DNA of 64,000 bases. It comes from Clostridiales bacterium (lineage in GTDB: Bacteria > Bacillota > Clostridia > Lachnospirales > Lachnospiraceae). Below are positions 17,964-26,364 of this stretch, in pieces (the first letter of the stretch is position 1; each line of letters begins with the position of its first letter). A program made the position numbers and the translations under genes. The notes beneath the pieces were generated by a model, which had not been told where the DNA came from, did not search any database, and saw nothing but the letters and a program-made list of their open reading frames with translations. The DNA is taken from contig JAGZJZ010000005.1 of the NCBI GenBank assembly GCA_018365455.1, forward strand, positions 124,001 to 188,000. Reading direction: 5' to 3'.

Positions 17964-17984
17964 TATACATAGAAAGGGTGTATA
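17964..17984. promoter_or_regulatory. inverted repeat in the two-component system leader
   Basis: TATACA (17964-17969) and TGTATA (17979-17984), and a nearby TTCCA-AAC-TGGAA palindrome near 17908-17920, lie 50-125 bases before the response regulator gene. They could be self-binding sites of the regulator. Confidence 0.3.
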
Positions 17985-18033
17985 GTAGTGGAGAAATAGA
18001 TAAACCAACTTAAGGAAAAACGGAGGTGGATAT

Positions 18034-18702
18034 ATGAGAATATTGCTGGCGGAAGATGAGATAGATTTATCAAAGGCGCTGGTCGCTATCTTAAAACACA
18101 ATAATTATTCGGTGGATGCAGTTTATGATGGGGCAGATGCATTAGATTACGGATTTGCGCAAAACTATGATGGGATTATCCTGGATATTATGATGCCGAA
18201 AATGAACGGTTTGCAGGTACTGGAAGAACTTCGAAAAAGAGGAATTGCGACTCCGGTGCTGCTGCTCACTGCAAAATCTGAAATCCAGGACCGTATAGCC
18301 GGACTGGATCTGGGGGCGGATGACTATCTGACCAAGCCCTTTGCTATGGGGGAACTGCTTGCCAGGGTACGTGCCATGATGAGGCGCCAGTCAGAATTTA
18401 CGCCCAGTACGATTACAATTGGAAATATAACATTAAATAAAGCAAACTATGAACTGTCCGGTGAGAATGCATCCTTTCGCCTGGGAAATAAAGAATTCCA
18501 GATGATGGAGATTCTGATGAATAATCCAACGAGATTAATTTCAACAGAACAGTTTATGGAGCGGATTTGGGGATATGATTCAGAATCAGAGATGAATGTG
18601 GTCTGGGTGTACATATCCTACCTGCGCAAGAAACTGGCTGCACTCAATGCAAATGTGGAAATAAAAGCCGCCAGAGGCGTAGGCTATACACTGGAGGAAT
18701 GA
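18034..18702 (+). CDS. OmpR/PhoB-family response regulator
   Basis: A 222-residue regulator. The receiver domain (1-120) has the acidic pair Glu7/Asp8, phospho-acceptor Asp51 in IILDIMMPKMNG, the LLTAKS switch and Lys in LTKPF. The C-terminal winged helix (about 128-222) ends RGVGYTLEE. GGAGGTGG precedes ATG. The partner kinase follows after 77 bases; a 7-bp hairpin (18744-18761) lies between the two genes. Confidence 0.95.
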   Translation: MRILLAEDEIDLSKALVAILKHNNYSVDAVYDGADALDYGFAQNYDGIILDIMMPKMNGLQVLEELRKRGIATPVLLLTAKSEIQDRIAGLDLGADDYLTKPFAMGELLARVRAMMRRQSEFTPSTITIGNITLNKANYELSGENASFRLGNKEFQMMEILMNNPTRLISTEQFMERIWGYDSESEMNVVWVYISYLRKKLAALNANVEIKAARGVGYTLEE

Positions 18703-18779
18703 GTTTGGAACCAAAATCGTTTCAAACTTTCTATTGGCGCATTCCGCAGATCCGTCTGCGGTATGCAGGAGGTATAAAC

Positions 18780-20009
18780 ATGATTAAAAAGCTGCAAAAA
18801 AAATTTATATTGATTACCATGGGCGCGGTGGCTCTTGTGATGATTCTGCTAATCGGTGTAATTAATGCAGCGAATATCTATCAGATGAACCGGAAAATGG
18901 ATGGAGTCCTGTATGTCCTTTCAGAAAATGACGGGAGATTCCCGGAATTTGAAAAGGACAAATCTGGTAAATTGAATGTGGGATTTGGCTTTGAGATGAC
19001 GGAAGAGACCCAGTATGAGACCCGTTATTTCATTGTGGAATGCGGGATGGACGGCAAAGTGCTGCAGACAGACACCAGCCATGTAGCTGCGATTACCGAG
19101 GCGGAAGCAAAAGAATATACGGCAAAGGTGCTTGAGACAGGGAAGACAAGTGGATTTAATGGAATTTATAAGTATATGGTAGTGGAGAAAGACTTTGGAA
19201 CACTGACGGTGTTCGTAGACTGCCGTTCCCAGATACAGATGGTGACTCTGTTCGCCATTTTATCTTTTGTAATCGCCATATCCTGTCTGCTGCTGATCTT
19301 TATCCTGATTTTCCTGCTGTCAAAAAAAGCAGTTCAGCCGGTGATAGAAAATATGGAAAAACAGAAACAATTTATTACCGATGCAGGGCATGAGATTAAG
19401 ACTCCGCTGGCGATTATCTCCGCAGATGCGGATGTGCTGGAACTAAGTACCGGTAAAAATGAATGGGTTGACAGCATCAGAAGCCAGACGGCAAGGCTTG
19501 ATAAGCTGGTTAAAAATTTGCTGACACTCGCCAAGATGGATGAGGAAAATATCCAGCTGGTTTTTGGGAATTTCCCGGTGAGCGAGGTGGTACTGGAAGC
19601 CGCCGCACCTTTTGAAGCAGTAGCGGAGCTGCAGAATAAGAGCTTTGAACTGAATATACAGCCTAATCTGATACTTCACGGAGATGAGGGAAGTATCCGC
19701 CAGCTGGTCACCATTCTGGTGGATAATGCTGTAAAATATGCCGAACCGGGGGGACAGATTAAAGTTTCTTTATCCACCGCAGGCAAAGCAGTCAGACTGG
19801 AAGTGTATAATACCGGAGTGGACCTTCCAAGGGACAATCTCAATAAGCTGTTTGATCGATTTTACCGCGCTGATTCTTCCAGATCCAGGGATACAGGAGG
19901 CTATGGAATTGGATTATCCATTGCCCGGAATATTGTAAAAACCCATAAAGGGAAGATCACGGTACATTGTGAAGGCGGTAAGTCAATCTGGTTTACGGTA
20001 CTGCTATAA
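18780..20009 (+). CDS. membrane sensor histidine kinase
   Basis: A 409-residue kinase, partner of the regulator before it. A transmembrane helix near residues 8-30, an extracellular region of about 130 residues, and a second helix (about 165-185) precede the HisKA domain with the phospho-His194 in GHEIKTPLAII. The ATPase domain has the N box VDNAVKYAEPGG and the G box GGYGIGLSIARN. No HAMP domain is evident. ATG at 18780 follows AGGAGG; an upstream start overlapping the regulator gene is unlikely. Confidence 0.93.
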   Translation: MIKKLQKKFILITMGAVALVMILLIGVINAANIYQMNRKMDGVLYVLSENDGRFPEFEKDKSGKLNVGFGFEMTEETQYETRYFIVECGMDGKVLQTDTSHVAAITEAEAKEYTAKVLETGKTSGFNGIYKYMVVEKDFGTLTVFVDCRSQIQMVTLFAILSFVIAISCLLLIFILIFLLSKKAVQPVIENMEKQKQFITDAGHEIKTPLAIISADADVLELSTGKNEWVDSIRSQTARLDKLVKNLLTLAKMDEENIQLVFGNFPVSEVVLEAAAPFEAVAELQNKSFELNIQPNLILHGDEGSIRQLVTILVDNAVKYAEPGGQIKVSLSTAGKAVRLEVYNTGVDLPRDNLNKLFDRFYRADSSRSRDTGGYGIGLSIARNIVKTHKGKITVHCEGGKSIWFTVLL

Positions 20010-20044
20010 AAAATAAAAAATGCAAAATAAAGAAAATTTAAGCA

Positions 20045-20120
20045 TAATTTCCTCCATTTTACAAATAATAGATCATGGGTACTAAAGTACGAACCATGAG
20101 AAAATAAAATGGAGGAATTA
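20045..20120 (+). promoter_or_regulatory. hairpin that would sequester the spoVT ribosome site
   Basis: The left arm (20045-20061) is complementary to the right arm (20105-20120) apart from one bulged base, and the right arm contains the GGAGG of spoVT. An inner stem, TCATGG with CCATGA and GTAC with GTAC (20073-20099), extends the fold. If transcribed as one leader, the ribosome site would be buried in the stem. Confidence 0.6.
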
Positions 20121-20125
20121 ATTTT

Positions 20126-20674
20126 ATGAAAGCTACAGGCATTGTTAGGAGAATTGACGACCTGGGTCGCGTGGTTATACCAAAAGAAATAAGAAGGACG
20201 CTTCGGATCAGAGAAGGCGATCCACTTGAAATCTTTACCGATAGAGAAGGCGAAATTATATTAAAAAAATATTCCCCGATAGGTGAACTGGGGGCATTTG
20301 CCAAAGAATATGCGGAATCTCTGGCCTACAGTACAGGGCATGGAGTCTGCATAACAGACCGTGACCAGGTAATTGCCACCTCAGGCGGAATAAAAAAAGA
20401 TATGATTGGCAAATCGATCAGTAAAGCATTAGAACGAATTATAAATGACCGTGAAAATGTTTTGTCAAACCGTGATGACAAAAATTATGTAAAAATAACC
20501 GGAGAGGATATGGAAGAGAACCTTCCACAGGTAATCAGCCCGATCCTCTGCGAAGGTGATGCTATTGGGGCTGTAATTCTCATCAGCAAGGATGAGAAGG
20601 GAAAAATGGGTGATACGGAACGGATTGTAGCAAAATGTGCTTCGGGATTCATGGGACGTCAAATGGAACAATAG
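20126..20674 (+). CDS. spoVT: stage V sporulation protein T (AbrB-type regulator)
   Basis: A 182-residue regulator. The N-terminal SpoVT/AbrB swapped-hairpin DNA-binding domain (about 1-50) reads MKATGIVRRIDDLGRVVIPK, almost as in Bacillus. The C-terminal part (about 55-182) is a GAF-like domain that may bind a ligand. SpoVT adjusts sigma-G genes in the forespore, so the gene supports a spore-forming host. GGAGG lies 10 bases before ATG but within the arm of a leader hairpin. The gene is alone in its transcript. Confidence 0.93.
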   Translation: MKATGIVRRIDDLGRVVIPKEIRRTLRIREGDPLEIFTDREGEIILKKYSPIGELGAFAKEYAESLAYSTGHGVCITDRDQVIATSGGIKKDMIGKSISKALERIINDRENVLSNRDDKNYVKITGEDMEENLPQVISPILCEGDAIGAVILISKDEKGKMGDTERIVAKCASGFMGRQMEQ

Positions 20675-20676
20675 AG

Positions 20677-20786
20677 ACATGCCTGTGGTATTCCTCTAAT
20701 GGGGGCCCGGTAATCCGGTTATCGTAAGTTGAATTGCCAGGGATTACAGGACAAGACCAGATATGCTTGGGTTCGTAGGCATATCC
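20677..20786 (-). pseudogene. decayed copy of the 3' end of the VanY-like peptidase gene
   Basis: The minus strand encodes GYAYEPKHIW and, about 25 residues later, PLEEYHRH. The intact gene next to it has GYAYEPWHIRYV and LEEYHQQ at its C-terminus with similar spacing (34 against 31 residues). The zinc-site His and the tail are recognisable but the middle has drifted, and nothing upstream matches the catalytic domain. It looks like a partial tandem duplication left between spoVT and the intact gene. Confidence 0.55.
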
Positions 20787-20820
20787 GGCCTTGTTTTCTC
20801 TGGGAAAAATTAATTCCGCA

Positions 20821-20844
20821 CGGCTTAAATATGCCACTATACAG
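20821..20844 (+). repeat. extragenic repeat, module 1 copy
   Basis: TAAATATGCCACTATACAG (20826-20844) matches TAAATACGCCACTATATAG at 34196-34214 at 17 of 19 positions; CGGC lies upstream of both copies. Confidence 0.5.
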
Positions 20845-20859
20845 TGCCTGATATCCGTG

Positions 20860-21423
20860 TCAGCAGGAGCATATGTTCATGGACTGCTGATGGTATTCTT
20901 CCAGGGTAAGGTCTGTGATGGTGAGATAATGGGCCAGAGGTTTTGTTACATAGCGTATGTGCCACGGCTCGTATGCATACCCGGTGATGTCTTCTTTTGA
21001 TTTGGGATAGCGGATGATGAACCCATATAACGGCGCATTTTTAGCAAGCCAGATGCCTTCTTCCGTATCTGCAAATTCTTCCACCAGATCCAGGCCGACT
21101 CCGGAACAGGAGACATCTAAAGCCAGCCCTGTCTGATGCTCACTGCCCCCCGGTGGAGCTACGTAAAGCGGGTTTTTGTCCGGATTATAAAGCTCCATCT
21201 GACGGTAATAAGAACGATATCCGGAGATGCCGTAGAGATGGATTCCCTGATCCACAGCATGGGCGAAAAGTTCCCGTACCGCTTTGGCAGTCTGGGGCTC
21301 CAGAAGCCTTTTCGGATCATCCGGAAGGGCATCAAAAGGGACGCCGGGGTCTACAAGGGACGCCGGAACAGCACCCGGGTCTAACAGGTGGTGCCGGTTC
21401 ACAAGAATATCATATTGGGACAT
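20860..21423 (-). CDS. VanY-family D,D-carboxypeptidase-like protein
   Basis: A 187-residue zinc peptidase of the VanY/M15B type, which trims the terminal D-Ala from peptidoglycan stems. Zinc and catalytic residues are visible: His96 and Asp103 in SEHQTGLALDV, Glu152 and His155 in YEPWHIRYV, and the SGYRSYYRQ segment. There is no signal peptide or membrane anchor, which is odd for a wall enzyme. AAAGGAG lies 7 bases before ATG, inside the arm of a strong hairpin. A decayed C-terminal copy lies downstream. Confidence 0.85.
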   Translation of the reverse strand: MSQYDILVNRHHLLDPGAVPASLVDPGVPFDALPDDPKRLLEPQTAKAVRELFAHAVDQGIHLYGISGYRSYYRQMELYNPDKNPLYVAPPGGSEHQTGLALDVSCSGVGLDLVEEFADTEEGIWLAKNAPLYGFIIRYPKSKEDITGYAYEPWHIRYVTKPLAHYLTITDLTLEEYHQQSMNICSC

Positions 21424-21473
21424 AAAAAGACTCCTTTCATATAAGCTATATATGTATATGAAGGAGTCTTTTT
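21424..21473 (-). terminator. terminator-like hairpin that contains the vanY ribosome site
   Basis: Arms 21424-21443 and 21455-21473 are complementary over 19 bp with one bulge. Read on the minus strand the stem ends in TTTTT and is followed at once by the ATG of the VanY-like gene; AAAGGAG is in its second arm. It fits a terminator for the upstream nicotinate phosphoribosyltransferase gene and, if read through, would hide the ribosome site. Confidence 0.7.
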
Positions 21474-21532
21474 ATATATGCGTAAATTATGAAATCAGTC
21501 AAAAATCCCGCTCCGGTCTTTGCCAAATAATC

Positions 21533-21568
21533 CGCCAGCGTGTCCGTTTGGATCGCTCCCCGCGAATA
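21533..21568 (+). repeat. extragenic repeat, module 2 copy
   Basis: CGCCAGCGTGTCCGTTTGG (21533-21551) is identical to 40756-40774. It is followed by a diverged version of the module-3 sequence (TCGCTCCCCGCGAATAA). Confidence 0.6.
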
Positions 21569-21598
21569 AATAAGTTTAGCGAATAAGATCAGTGATTT

Positions 21599-23068
21599 TT
21601 AAATACGGGACAGTGCATCCATGCTCATCTTTTCCAGCAGTTCGGATTTAATGCCGAACAATTTGTCCGAAAGGTCTACATAAACATCGTGTGGATTTAC
21701 AAAACGTTTTGTCTCATCCCACAGAGTATCCAGTTCCTTTTTACAGTAATCACGGATGTCCATTACGGATGGGGAGGTGTAAATGCATTTCCCGCCTTTA
21801 AATACCGGTACTAATAATTCCCGCAGTTTAAATGTGCCTGCATGTATTTTGGTTTTTTTCCAGGTTTCCAGGGGATCAAAGATAATCATATCTTTTCCTT
21901 CGTCAAAAGTTTCGTCCGCCAGTGCGATCAGATCCGCTTTAATTTTACCGGCATTTTTATCATAGATGCGGTAAATCGTTTTATTTCCCGGGTTTGTAAT
22001 CTTTTCCGTATTTTCAGAAAGCTTTATTTTGGGTATAAAGTCACCTGTTTCATTATCCAGTATAGCGGCCAGTTTATAAACGCCGCCAAATGCCGGGCAG
22101 TCCTTGGAGGTGATCAGATTGGTTCCCACACCCCAGGAGGTAATTTTACAGCCCTGTGCTTTAAGGCTGTCGATGAGGTACTCATCCAGGTCGCTGGACG
22201 CCGATATGAAGGCATCCTGGAATCCGGCATTATCTAACATTACACGGGCTTTTTTGGACATATAGGCAAGGTCGCCGCTGTCCAGACGGATACCATAGTT
22301 TTTAAGCGGAATGCCTGCTTCTTTCATTTCGGTAAAGATACGGATGGCATTTGGAACACCGGATTTTAAAGTGTCATAGGTATCTACCAGAAGGCAGCAT
22401 GCATCGGGATATAAATCCGCATATTTTTTAAATGCGGTATATTCATCCGGAAAACTCATAATCCAGCTGTGGGCATGAGTACCTTTTACCGGCACATCAA
22501 AAAGCTGCCCTGCGAGAACATTGGAAGTGCCCACGCACCCGCCGATCATGGCTGCTCTTGCGCCATAGACGCCTGCATCCGGTCCCTGTGCACGGCGCAG
22601 CCCAAACTCCATGATACCGTCCCCTTTGGCGGCATATACCACCCTGGATGCTTTGGTGGCAATGAGACTCTGATGGTTAATAATTGTTAAAATGGCCGTC
22701 TCTACTAACTGAGCTTCCATAATAGGTGCAACGACCTTTACAAGAGGTTCTCTTGGGAATACAACAGTGCCCTCAGGAATGGCATAAATATCACCGGTGA
22801 ACCGGAAATCCGACAGATAATTCAAAAAGTCTTCATCGAAGGTGCCAAGTCCTCTCAGATAGTCTACATCTTCTTTGCTGAACTTTAAATTCTTAATATA
22901 ATCGATCACCTGCTCCAGACCTGCCGCAATGGCATAGCCTCCGTCTGAGGGGTTTTTGCGGTAAAAGGCATCAAAGACTACTACTTCATCCGTATGATTT
23001 TTAAAATAACCCTGCATCATGGTTAATTCATAAAAATCTGTTAATAGCGTTAAATTCATTGTACTCAT
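21599..23068 (-). CDS. pncB: nicotinate phosphoribosyltransferase
   Basis: A 489-residue enzyme that joins nicotinate and PRPP to form nicotinate mononucleotide in NAD salvage. Diagnostic segments are LLTDFYELTMMQGYF at the N-terminus, FGLRRAQGPDAG, KGTHAHSWIMSF and the DSGDLAYMSKKAR phosphoribosyl-binding region. Length fits the Firmicutes type. ATG is preceded by AAAGGAGCACTTT. It lies 16 bases after a cation efflux gene on the same strand, so they may be co-transcribed. Confidence 0.95.
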   Translation of the reverse strand: MSTMNLTLLTDFYELTMMQGYFKNHTDEVVVFDAFYRKNPSDGGYAIAAGLEQVIDYIKNLKFSKEDVDYLRGLGTFDEDFLNYLSDFRFTGDIYAIPEGTVVFPREPLVKVVAPIMEAQLVETAILTIINHQSLIATKASRVVYAAKGDGIMEFGLRRAQGPDAGVYGARAAMIGGCVGTSNVLAGQLFDVPVKGTHAHSWIMSFPDEYTAFKKYADLYPDACCLLVDTYDTLKSGVPNAIRIFTEMKEAGIPLKNYGIRLDSGDLAYMSKKARVMLDNAGFQDAFISASSDLDEYLIDSLKAQGCKITSWGVGTNLITSKDCPAFGGVYKLAAILDNETGDFIPKIKLSENTEKITNPGNKTIYRIYDKNAGKIKADLIALADETFDEGKDMIIFDPLETWKKTKIHAGTFKLRELLVPVFKGGKCIYTSPSVMDIRDYCKKELDTLWDETKRFVNPHDVYVDLSDKLFGIKSELLEKMSMDALSRI

Positions 23069-23084
23069 AAAGTGCTCCTTTGTC

Positions 23085-24263
23085 TTAGTTAGTTGATACG
23101 AAACTCTTGTCTATAGTTATAACACATTGGTATCGTTTATCCAAGTGGGTTATTTGGGAGATGATCTCAAGCTGTATGTCACTTTGCTGTTTGGGGCTGT
23201 ATTCATGGGGGATGACCAGGTCAAAGATCAGATTGATCTGGTTTTTGCCTTCTACCATGCGGAAATCATGGAATGAAAGACGGTCATCTATATTGGTTAT
23301 GACGATTTCAATTTCCTGTTTCAGTTTTTGTATTCGGCTGTTTTTGGTCTCGATGGGATCCATGTGAATCACCAGAAAGATCCCCAGTTTTTTGCCAACT
23401 TCCCGTTCTGCCTTATCGATAACCTCGTGGGAAGATTCCACATTTACGTCATTGGGAACCTCGGCATGGATGGATGCCATGCTGCGTCCGGGACCATAGT
23501 TATGGATAATTAAGTCATGGCTGCCCACAATCCCTTCGTAACTTTCTACCATTTGTGTGATGTTCTGATACAGTTCGGGATCTGCCGGTTCCCCAATGAG
23601 CGGTTTTAAAGTATCTTTGGCAATGCCGATTCCCGCCCAGATCACAATTCCGGCTACCAGGATTCCCACATAACCGTCAATATTAATATGAAAAATCCCA
23701 AATACCAGAATGGAAATAATTGTAACCGAAGTAGTGATCACATCTCCCATGGAATCTGTGGCTGCAGCCATCATTACGGTAGAGTTAATGCGTTTGCCCA
23801 GCTTTTTATTAAAAAAGCCAAGCCAAAGCTTTACACCAATGGATAAAATCAGGATGATCAGGGATGATATCTGGAAAGATATTTCTTCCGGGTTAAAGAT
23901 CTTACTGACGGAATCCTTGAAAAAAGTAAATCCCACTTCAATTACTAAAAATGCTACAATCAGTGCAGCAATGTATTCAATACGCCCATGACCGAACGGG
24001 TGGTCCTGGTCAGCAGGCTTGCTTGCCATTTTCACACCAATCAGACTAATAACGGAAGAGCCGGCATCGGAAAGGTTATTAAATGCATCTGCCGTAACGG
24101 AAACGCTGTGAAGTCCGATTCCTACGACTAGTTTCACAATGAATAACAGGACGTTGCAGAAAATGCCTACGATTCCTGCCAATGTTCCGTAAGCGGTCCT
24201 TACGATAATATTATCGGTGTCCTGAGGATTTTTAATAAAAGTTTTTACAAGTAAATTTATCAT
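23085..24263 (-). CDS. cation diffusion facilitator family metal efflux protein
   Basis: A 392-residue CDF protein with six transmembrane helices and a C-terminal cytoplasmic dimer domain. The membrane metal site reads NNLSD in helix 2 and DSMGD in helix 5, and HPFGHGR in the loop. Zinc CDFs usually have DxxxD in helix 2 and HxxxD in helix 5; NxxxD with DxxxD is reported for manganese exporters, so Mn(II) efflux is likely, by inference. I take ATG at 24263; no strong ribosome site is visible, and a TTG 12 bases earlier is possible. Confidence 0.88.
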   Translation of the reverse strand: MINLLVKTFIKNPQDTDNIIVRTAYGTLAGIVGIFCNVLLFIVKLVVGIGLHSVSVTADAFNNLSDAGSSVISLIGVKMASKPADQDHPFGHGRIEYIAALIVAFLVIEVGFTFFKDSVSKIFNPEEISFQISSLIILILSIGVKLWLGFFNKKLGKRINSTVMMAAATDSMGDVITTSVTIISILVFGIFHINIDGYVGILVAGIVIWAGIGIAKDTLKPLIGEPADPELYQNITQMVESYEGIVGSHDLIIHNYGPGRSMASIHAEVPNDVNVESSHEVIDKAEREVGKKLGIFLVIHMDPIETKNSRIQKLKQEIEIVITNIDDRLSFHDFRMVEGKNQINLIFDLVIPHEYSPKQQSDIQLEIISQITHLDKRYQCVITIDKSFVSTN

Positions 24264-24283
24264 TATTATACCCAATGCGTATT

Positions 24284-24297
24284 GCAGGCATGCCTGC
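24284..24297. promoter_or_regulatory. 14-bp palindrome upstream of the CDF gene
   Basis: GCAGGCATGCCTGC is a perfect palindrome about 20 bases before the start codon of the efflux gene. A metal-responsive repressor site is possible. Confidence 0.35.
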
Positions 24298-24447
24298 CCT
24301 TTCTTTTTCTCAAAATATTTTTTTATGTATTCTGCTTATGTAAATTCAAATATGTGATTGATTATACTACTTTTCCCTGAAAAAGTGTTGAAAAATCGCC
24401 AAAAAATTGGTTTAAAAAAATTTTTTTAAAAAATTTGAAAAAAGTAC

Positions 24448-24476
24448 TTGCTTTTTTGAAAAAGGTAATATATAAT
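24448..24476 (+). promoter_or_regulatory. promoter of tRNA-Gln
   Basis: TTGCTT (24448-24453) and TATAAT (24471-24476) with a 17-base spacer end 20 bases before the tRNA. The 190 bases between the CDF gene and the tRNA are AT-rich and hold no gene. Confidence 0.7.
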
Positions 24477-24495
24477 ACATCGTGTTGTAACACAT

Positions 24496-24567
24496 TGGGC
24501 TATCGCCAAACGGTAAGGCAACGGACTCTGACTCCGTCATTTCAAGGTTCGAATCCTTGTAGCCCAG
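24496..24567 (+). tRNA. tRNA-Gln (anticodon CTG)
   Basis: TGGGCTA (24496-24502) pairs with TAGCCCA (24560-24566), with discriminator G. The anticodon stem CGGA/TCCG encloses the loop CTCTGAC, giving anticodon CUG, which reads CAG. The T arm shows GGTTCGAATCC. CCA is not encoded. It has its own promoter and is followed by a T-rich run. Confidence 0.95.
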
Positions 24568-24712
24568 CTATTTACAGGTTGTCTTTGATGAAGCTTTTCA
24601 GAGGTTCATTGAAAGGCGGCCTTTTTTGTTTTTTAGGTTTTTCAGACATGTTCCGGAGGTTTATAAAGTTTATTTAGAAATTTCCGGCTTTTGATTGCAG
24701 TTGGAGGCAGAT

Positions 24713-25426
24713 ATGAGTTATCAGTTTGACAGCAGGGTGCGCTACAGTGAGATTGGAATGGATCAGAAGCTGACGCTGAATGCGCTTGTAAATTATTTTC
24801 AGGACAGCAGTACGTTTCATTCAGAAGAGGTCGGTCTTGGTCTGACAAATCTGACGAAAAGGAACCGGGTATGGGTGCTCTCTTCCTGGCAGATTGTGGT
24901 GGACAGGTATCCCGGGCTTGGAGAAAAGATCACGGTACAGACATGGCCTTATGATTTTAAAGGATTCTATGGCAGCAGAAACTTTGCCCTTGCAGACGAA
25001 AAAGGAAAAAGAATTGCATATGCCAATTCCCTTTGGATATTTGTGGATACACAAAGCGGACATCCTTCTAAGATCAGTACGGCAGAGTCCGACGGATACA
25101 GGCTGGAGGAAAAACTTTGTATGGATTATGCCCCGAGGAAGATACCGGTACCGGCAGAATGCGTACAGATGGAATCATTCCCGGTGCTGAGATGCCACCT
25201 GGATACCAACCGCCATGTGAACAACGGACAATATATACAGATGGCAGAAGAATATCTCCCGGAAGATTTCAGTGTACATCAAGTTCGGGTGGAATATAAA
25301 AAATCTGCAGTTCTTCATGACCTTATTATACCCAGGGTTCATGCAGAGGAAGGGCGCATTACAACGGCTCTTTGTGATGAAGAAGAGAAGCCTTATGCAA
25401 TTGTGGAATTTACCGCACAGGCGTAA
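24713..25426 (+). CDS. acyl-ACP thioesterase
   Basis: A 237-residue two-hotdog-domain enzyme that releases fatty acids from acyl carrier protein. The N-terminal half starts MSYQFDSRVRYSE and has LVNYFQDSSTFHSE; the second hotdog has the catalytic-region DTNRHVNNGQYIQMA, in which the Asn-His pair is typical of the FatA/bacterial family. ATG at 24713 follows TTGGAGGCAGAT. The S1-domain gene starts 15 bases after its stop, suggesting one transcript. Confidence 0.9.
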   Translation: MSYQFDSRVRYSEIGMDQKLTLNALVNYFQDSSTFHSEEVGLGLTNLTKRNRVWVLSSWQIVVDRYPGLGEKITVQTWPYDFKGFYGSRNFALADEKGKRIAYANSLWIFVDTQSGHPSKISTAESDGYRLEEKLCMDYAPRKIPVPAECVQMESFPVLRCHLDTNRHVNNGQYIQMAEEYLPEDFSVHQVRVEYKKSAVLHDLIIPRVHAEEGRITTALCDEEEKPYAIVEFTAQA

Positions 25427-25441
25427 TATATGGAGGAAGAA

Positions 25442-26278
25442 ATGCTGGAATTAGGAAAAAAGCAGGAATTAGAAGTTGTGAAACAAGTGGATTTTGGAAT
25501 CTATCTGGGACAGGGTACCGGAACGGAAGAACGGGTGCTGCTTCCCAAAAAAGAAGTTCCAAAGGATATTAAGACAGGAGACCGTCTGAGCGTTTTTTTA
25601 TATAAAGATTCAAAGGACAGGCTCATCGCTACTACCAGGGAACCGATGCTGGAAGTCGGCGGACTGGCTGTGCTCACGGTCAAAGAAGTGGGCAAGATCG
25701 GAGCATTTTTAGACTGGGGACTGGAAAAAGACCTTTTACTCCCGTTTAAAGAACAGACGAGAAGGGTACGCCAGGGCGAAGAATGGCTGGTAACGCTTTA
25801 TATAGATAAGAGCAGCAGGTTATGTGCAACGATGAATGTATACGAGGCCTTAATCACAGATTCTCCTTATAAGAAGGATGATCATGTAATCGGCGTGGTC
25901 TATGAGATCAGCGAGGAATTTGGTGTATTCGTTGCAGTTGACAATAAATATTCTGCATTGATACCAAAGAAAGATGCCGCAGGAAATTATCAGGTGGGCG
26001 ACAGCATTGAAGCCCGGGTAACTGCTGTGAAAGAAGATGGTAAGCTGGATTTGAGTACCAGGGAAAAAGCGTACCTTCAGATGGATGAGGACGCGGAGAA
26101 TATTATGAGTGTAATAGAAGAGTTTTCGGGTGTTCTGCCGTTTACCGACAAAGCTTCACCGGAAGTAATCAAGCGGGAATTCGGACTGAGCAAGAATGCA
26201 TTTAAGCGCGGCGTGGGCAGGCTTTTAAAAGAAGGCCGCATTGAAATTACCGAAAGGTCAATCCGTAAGGCTAAATAG
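25442..26278 (+). CDS. CvfB/YitL-like S1 RNA-binding protein
   Basis: A 278-residue protein with tandem S1-like domains (about 1-60, 65-130 and 140-205) and a C-terminal winged helix (about 215-278; FGLSKNAFKRGVGRLLKEGRI). This is the CvfB architecture; in Staphylococcus CvfB binds RNA and affects virulence gene expression. ATG at 25442 is 5 bases after GGAGG; an upstream in-frame ATG would place that sequence in the coding region. It follows the thioesterase closely. Confidence 0.9.
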   Translation: MLELGKKQELEVVKQVDFGIYLGQGTGTEERVLLPKKEVPKDIKTGDRLSVFLYKDSKDRLIATTREPMLEVGGLAVLTVKEVGKIGAFLDWGLEKDLLLPFKEQTRRVRQGEEWLVTLYIDKSSRLCATMNVYEALITDSPYKKDDHVIGVVYEISEEFGVFVAVDNKYSALIPKKDAAGNYQVGDSIEARVTAVKEDGKLDLSTREKAYLQMDEDAENIMSVIEEFSGVLPFTDKASPEVIKREFGLSKNAFKRGVGRLLKEGRIEITERSIRKAK

Positions 26279-26283
26279 AAACT

Positions 26284-26306
26284 AAAAGCAATTTTCAAAC
26301 ACGCTC
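26284..26306 (+). repeat. 23-bp repeat, second copy
   Basis: Identical over 23 bases to 6051-6073, and located a few bases after a stop codon. Shorter matches to its GAGCGTGTTTG edge occur near 28829 and 17887. Confidence 0.6.
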
Positions 26307-26364
26307 TGGCAGGAATAAAATAGATGACAGAATAATAAATATAGAGGGTCAGGAGGAAAAACAC

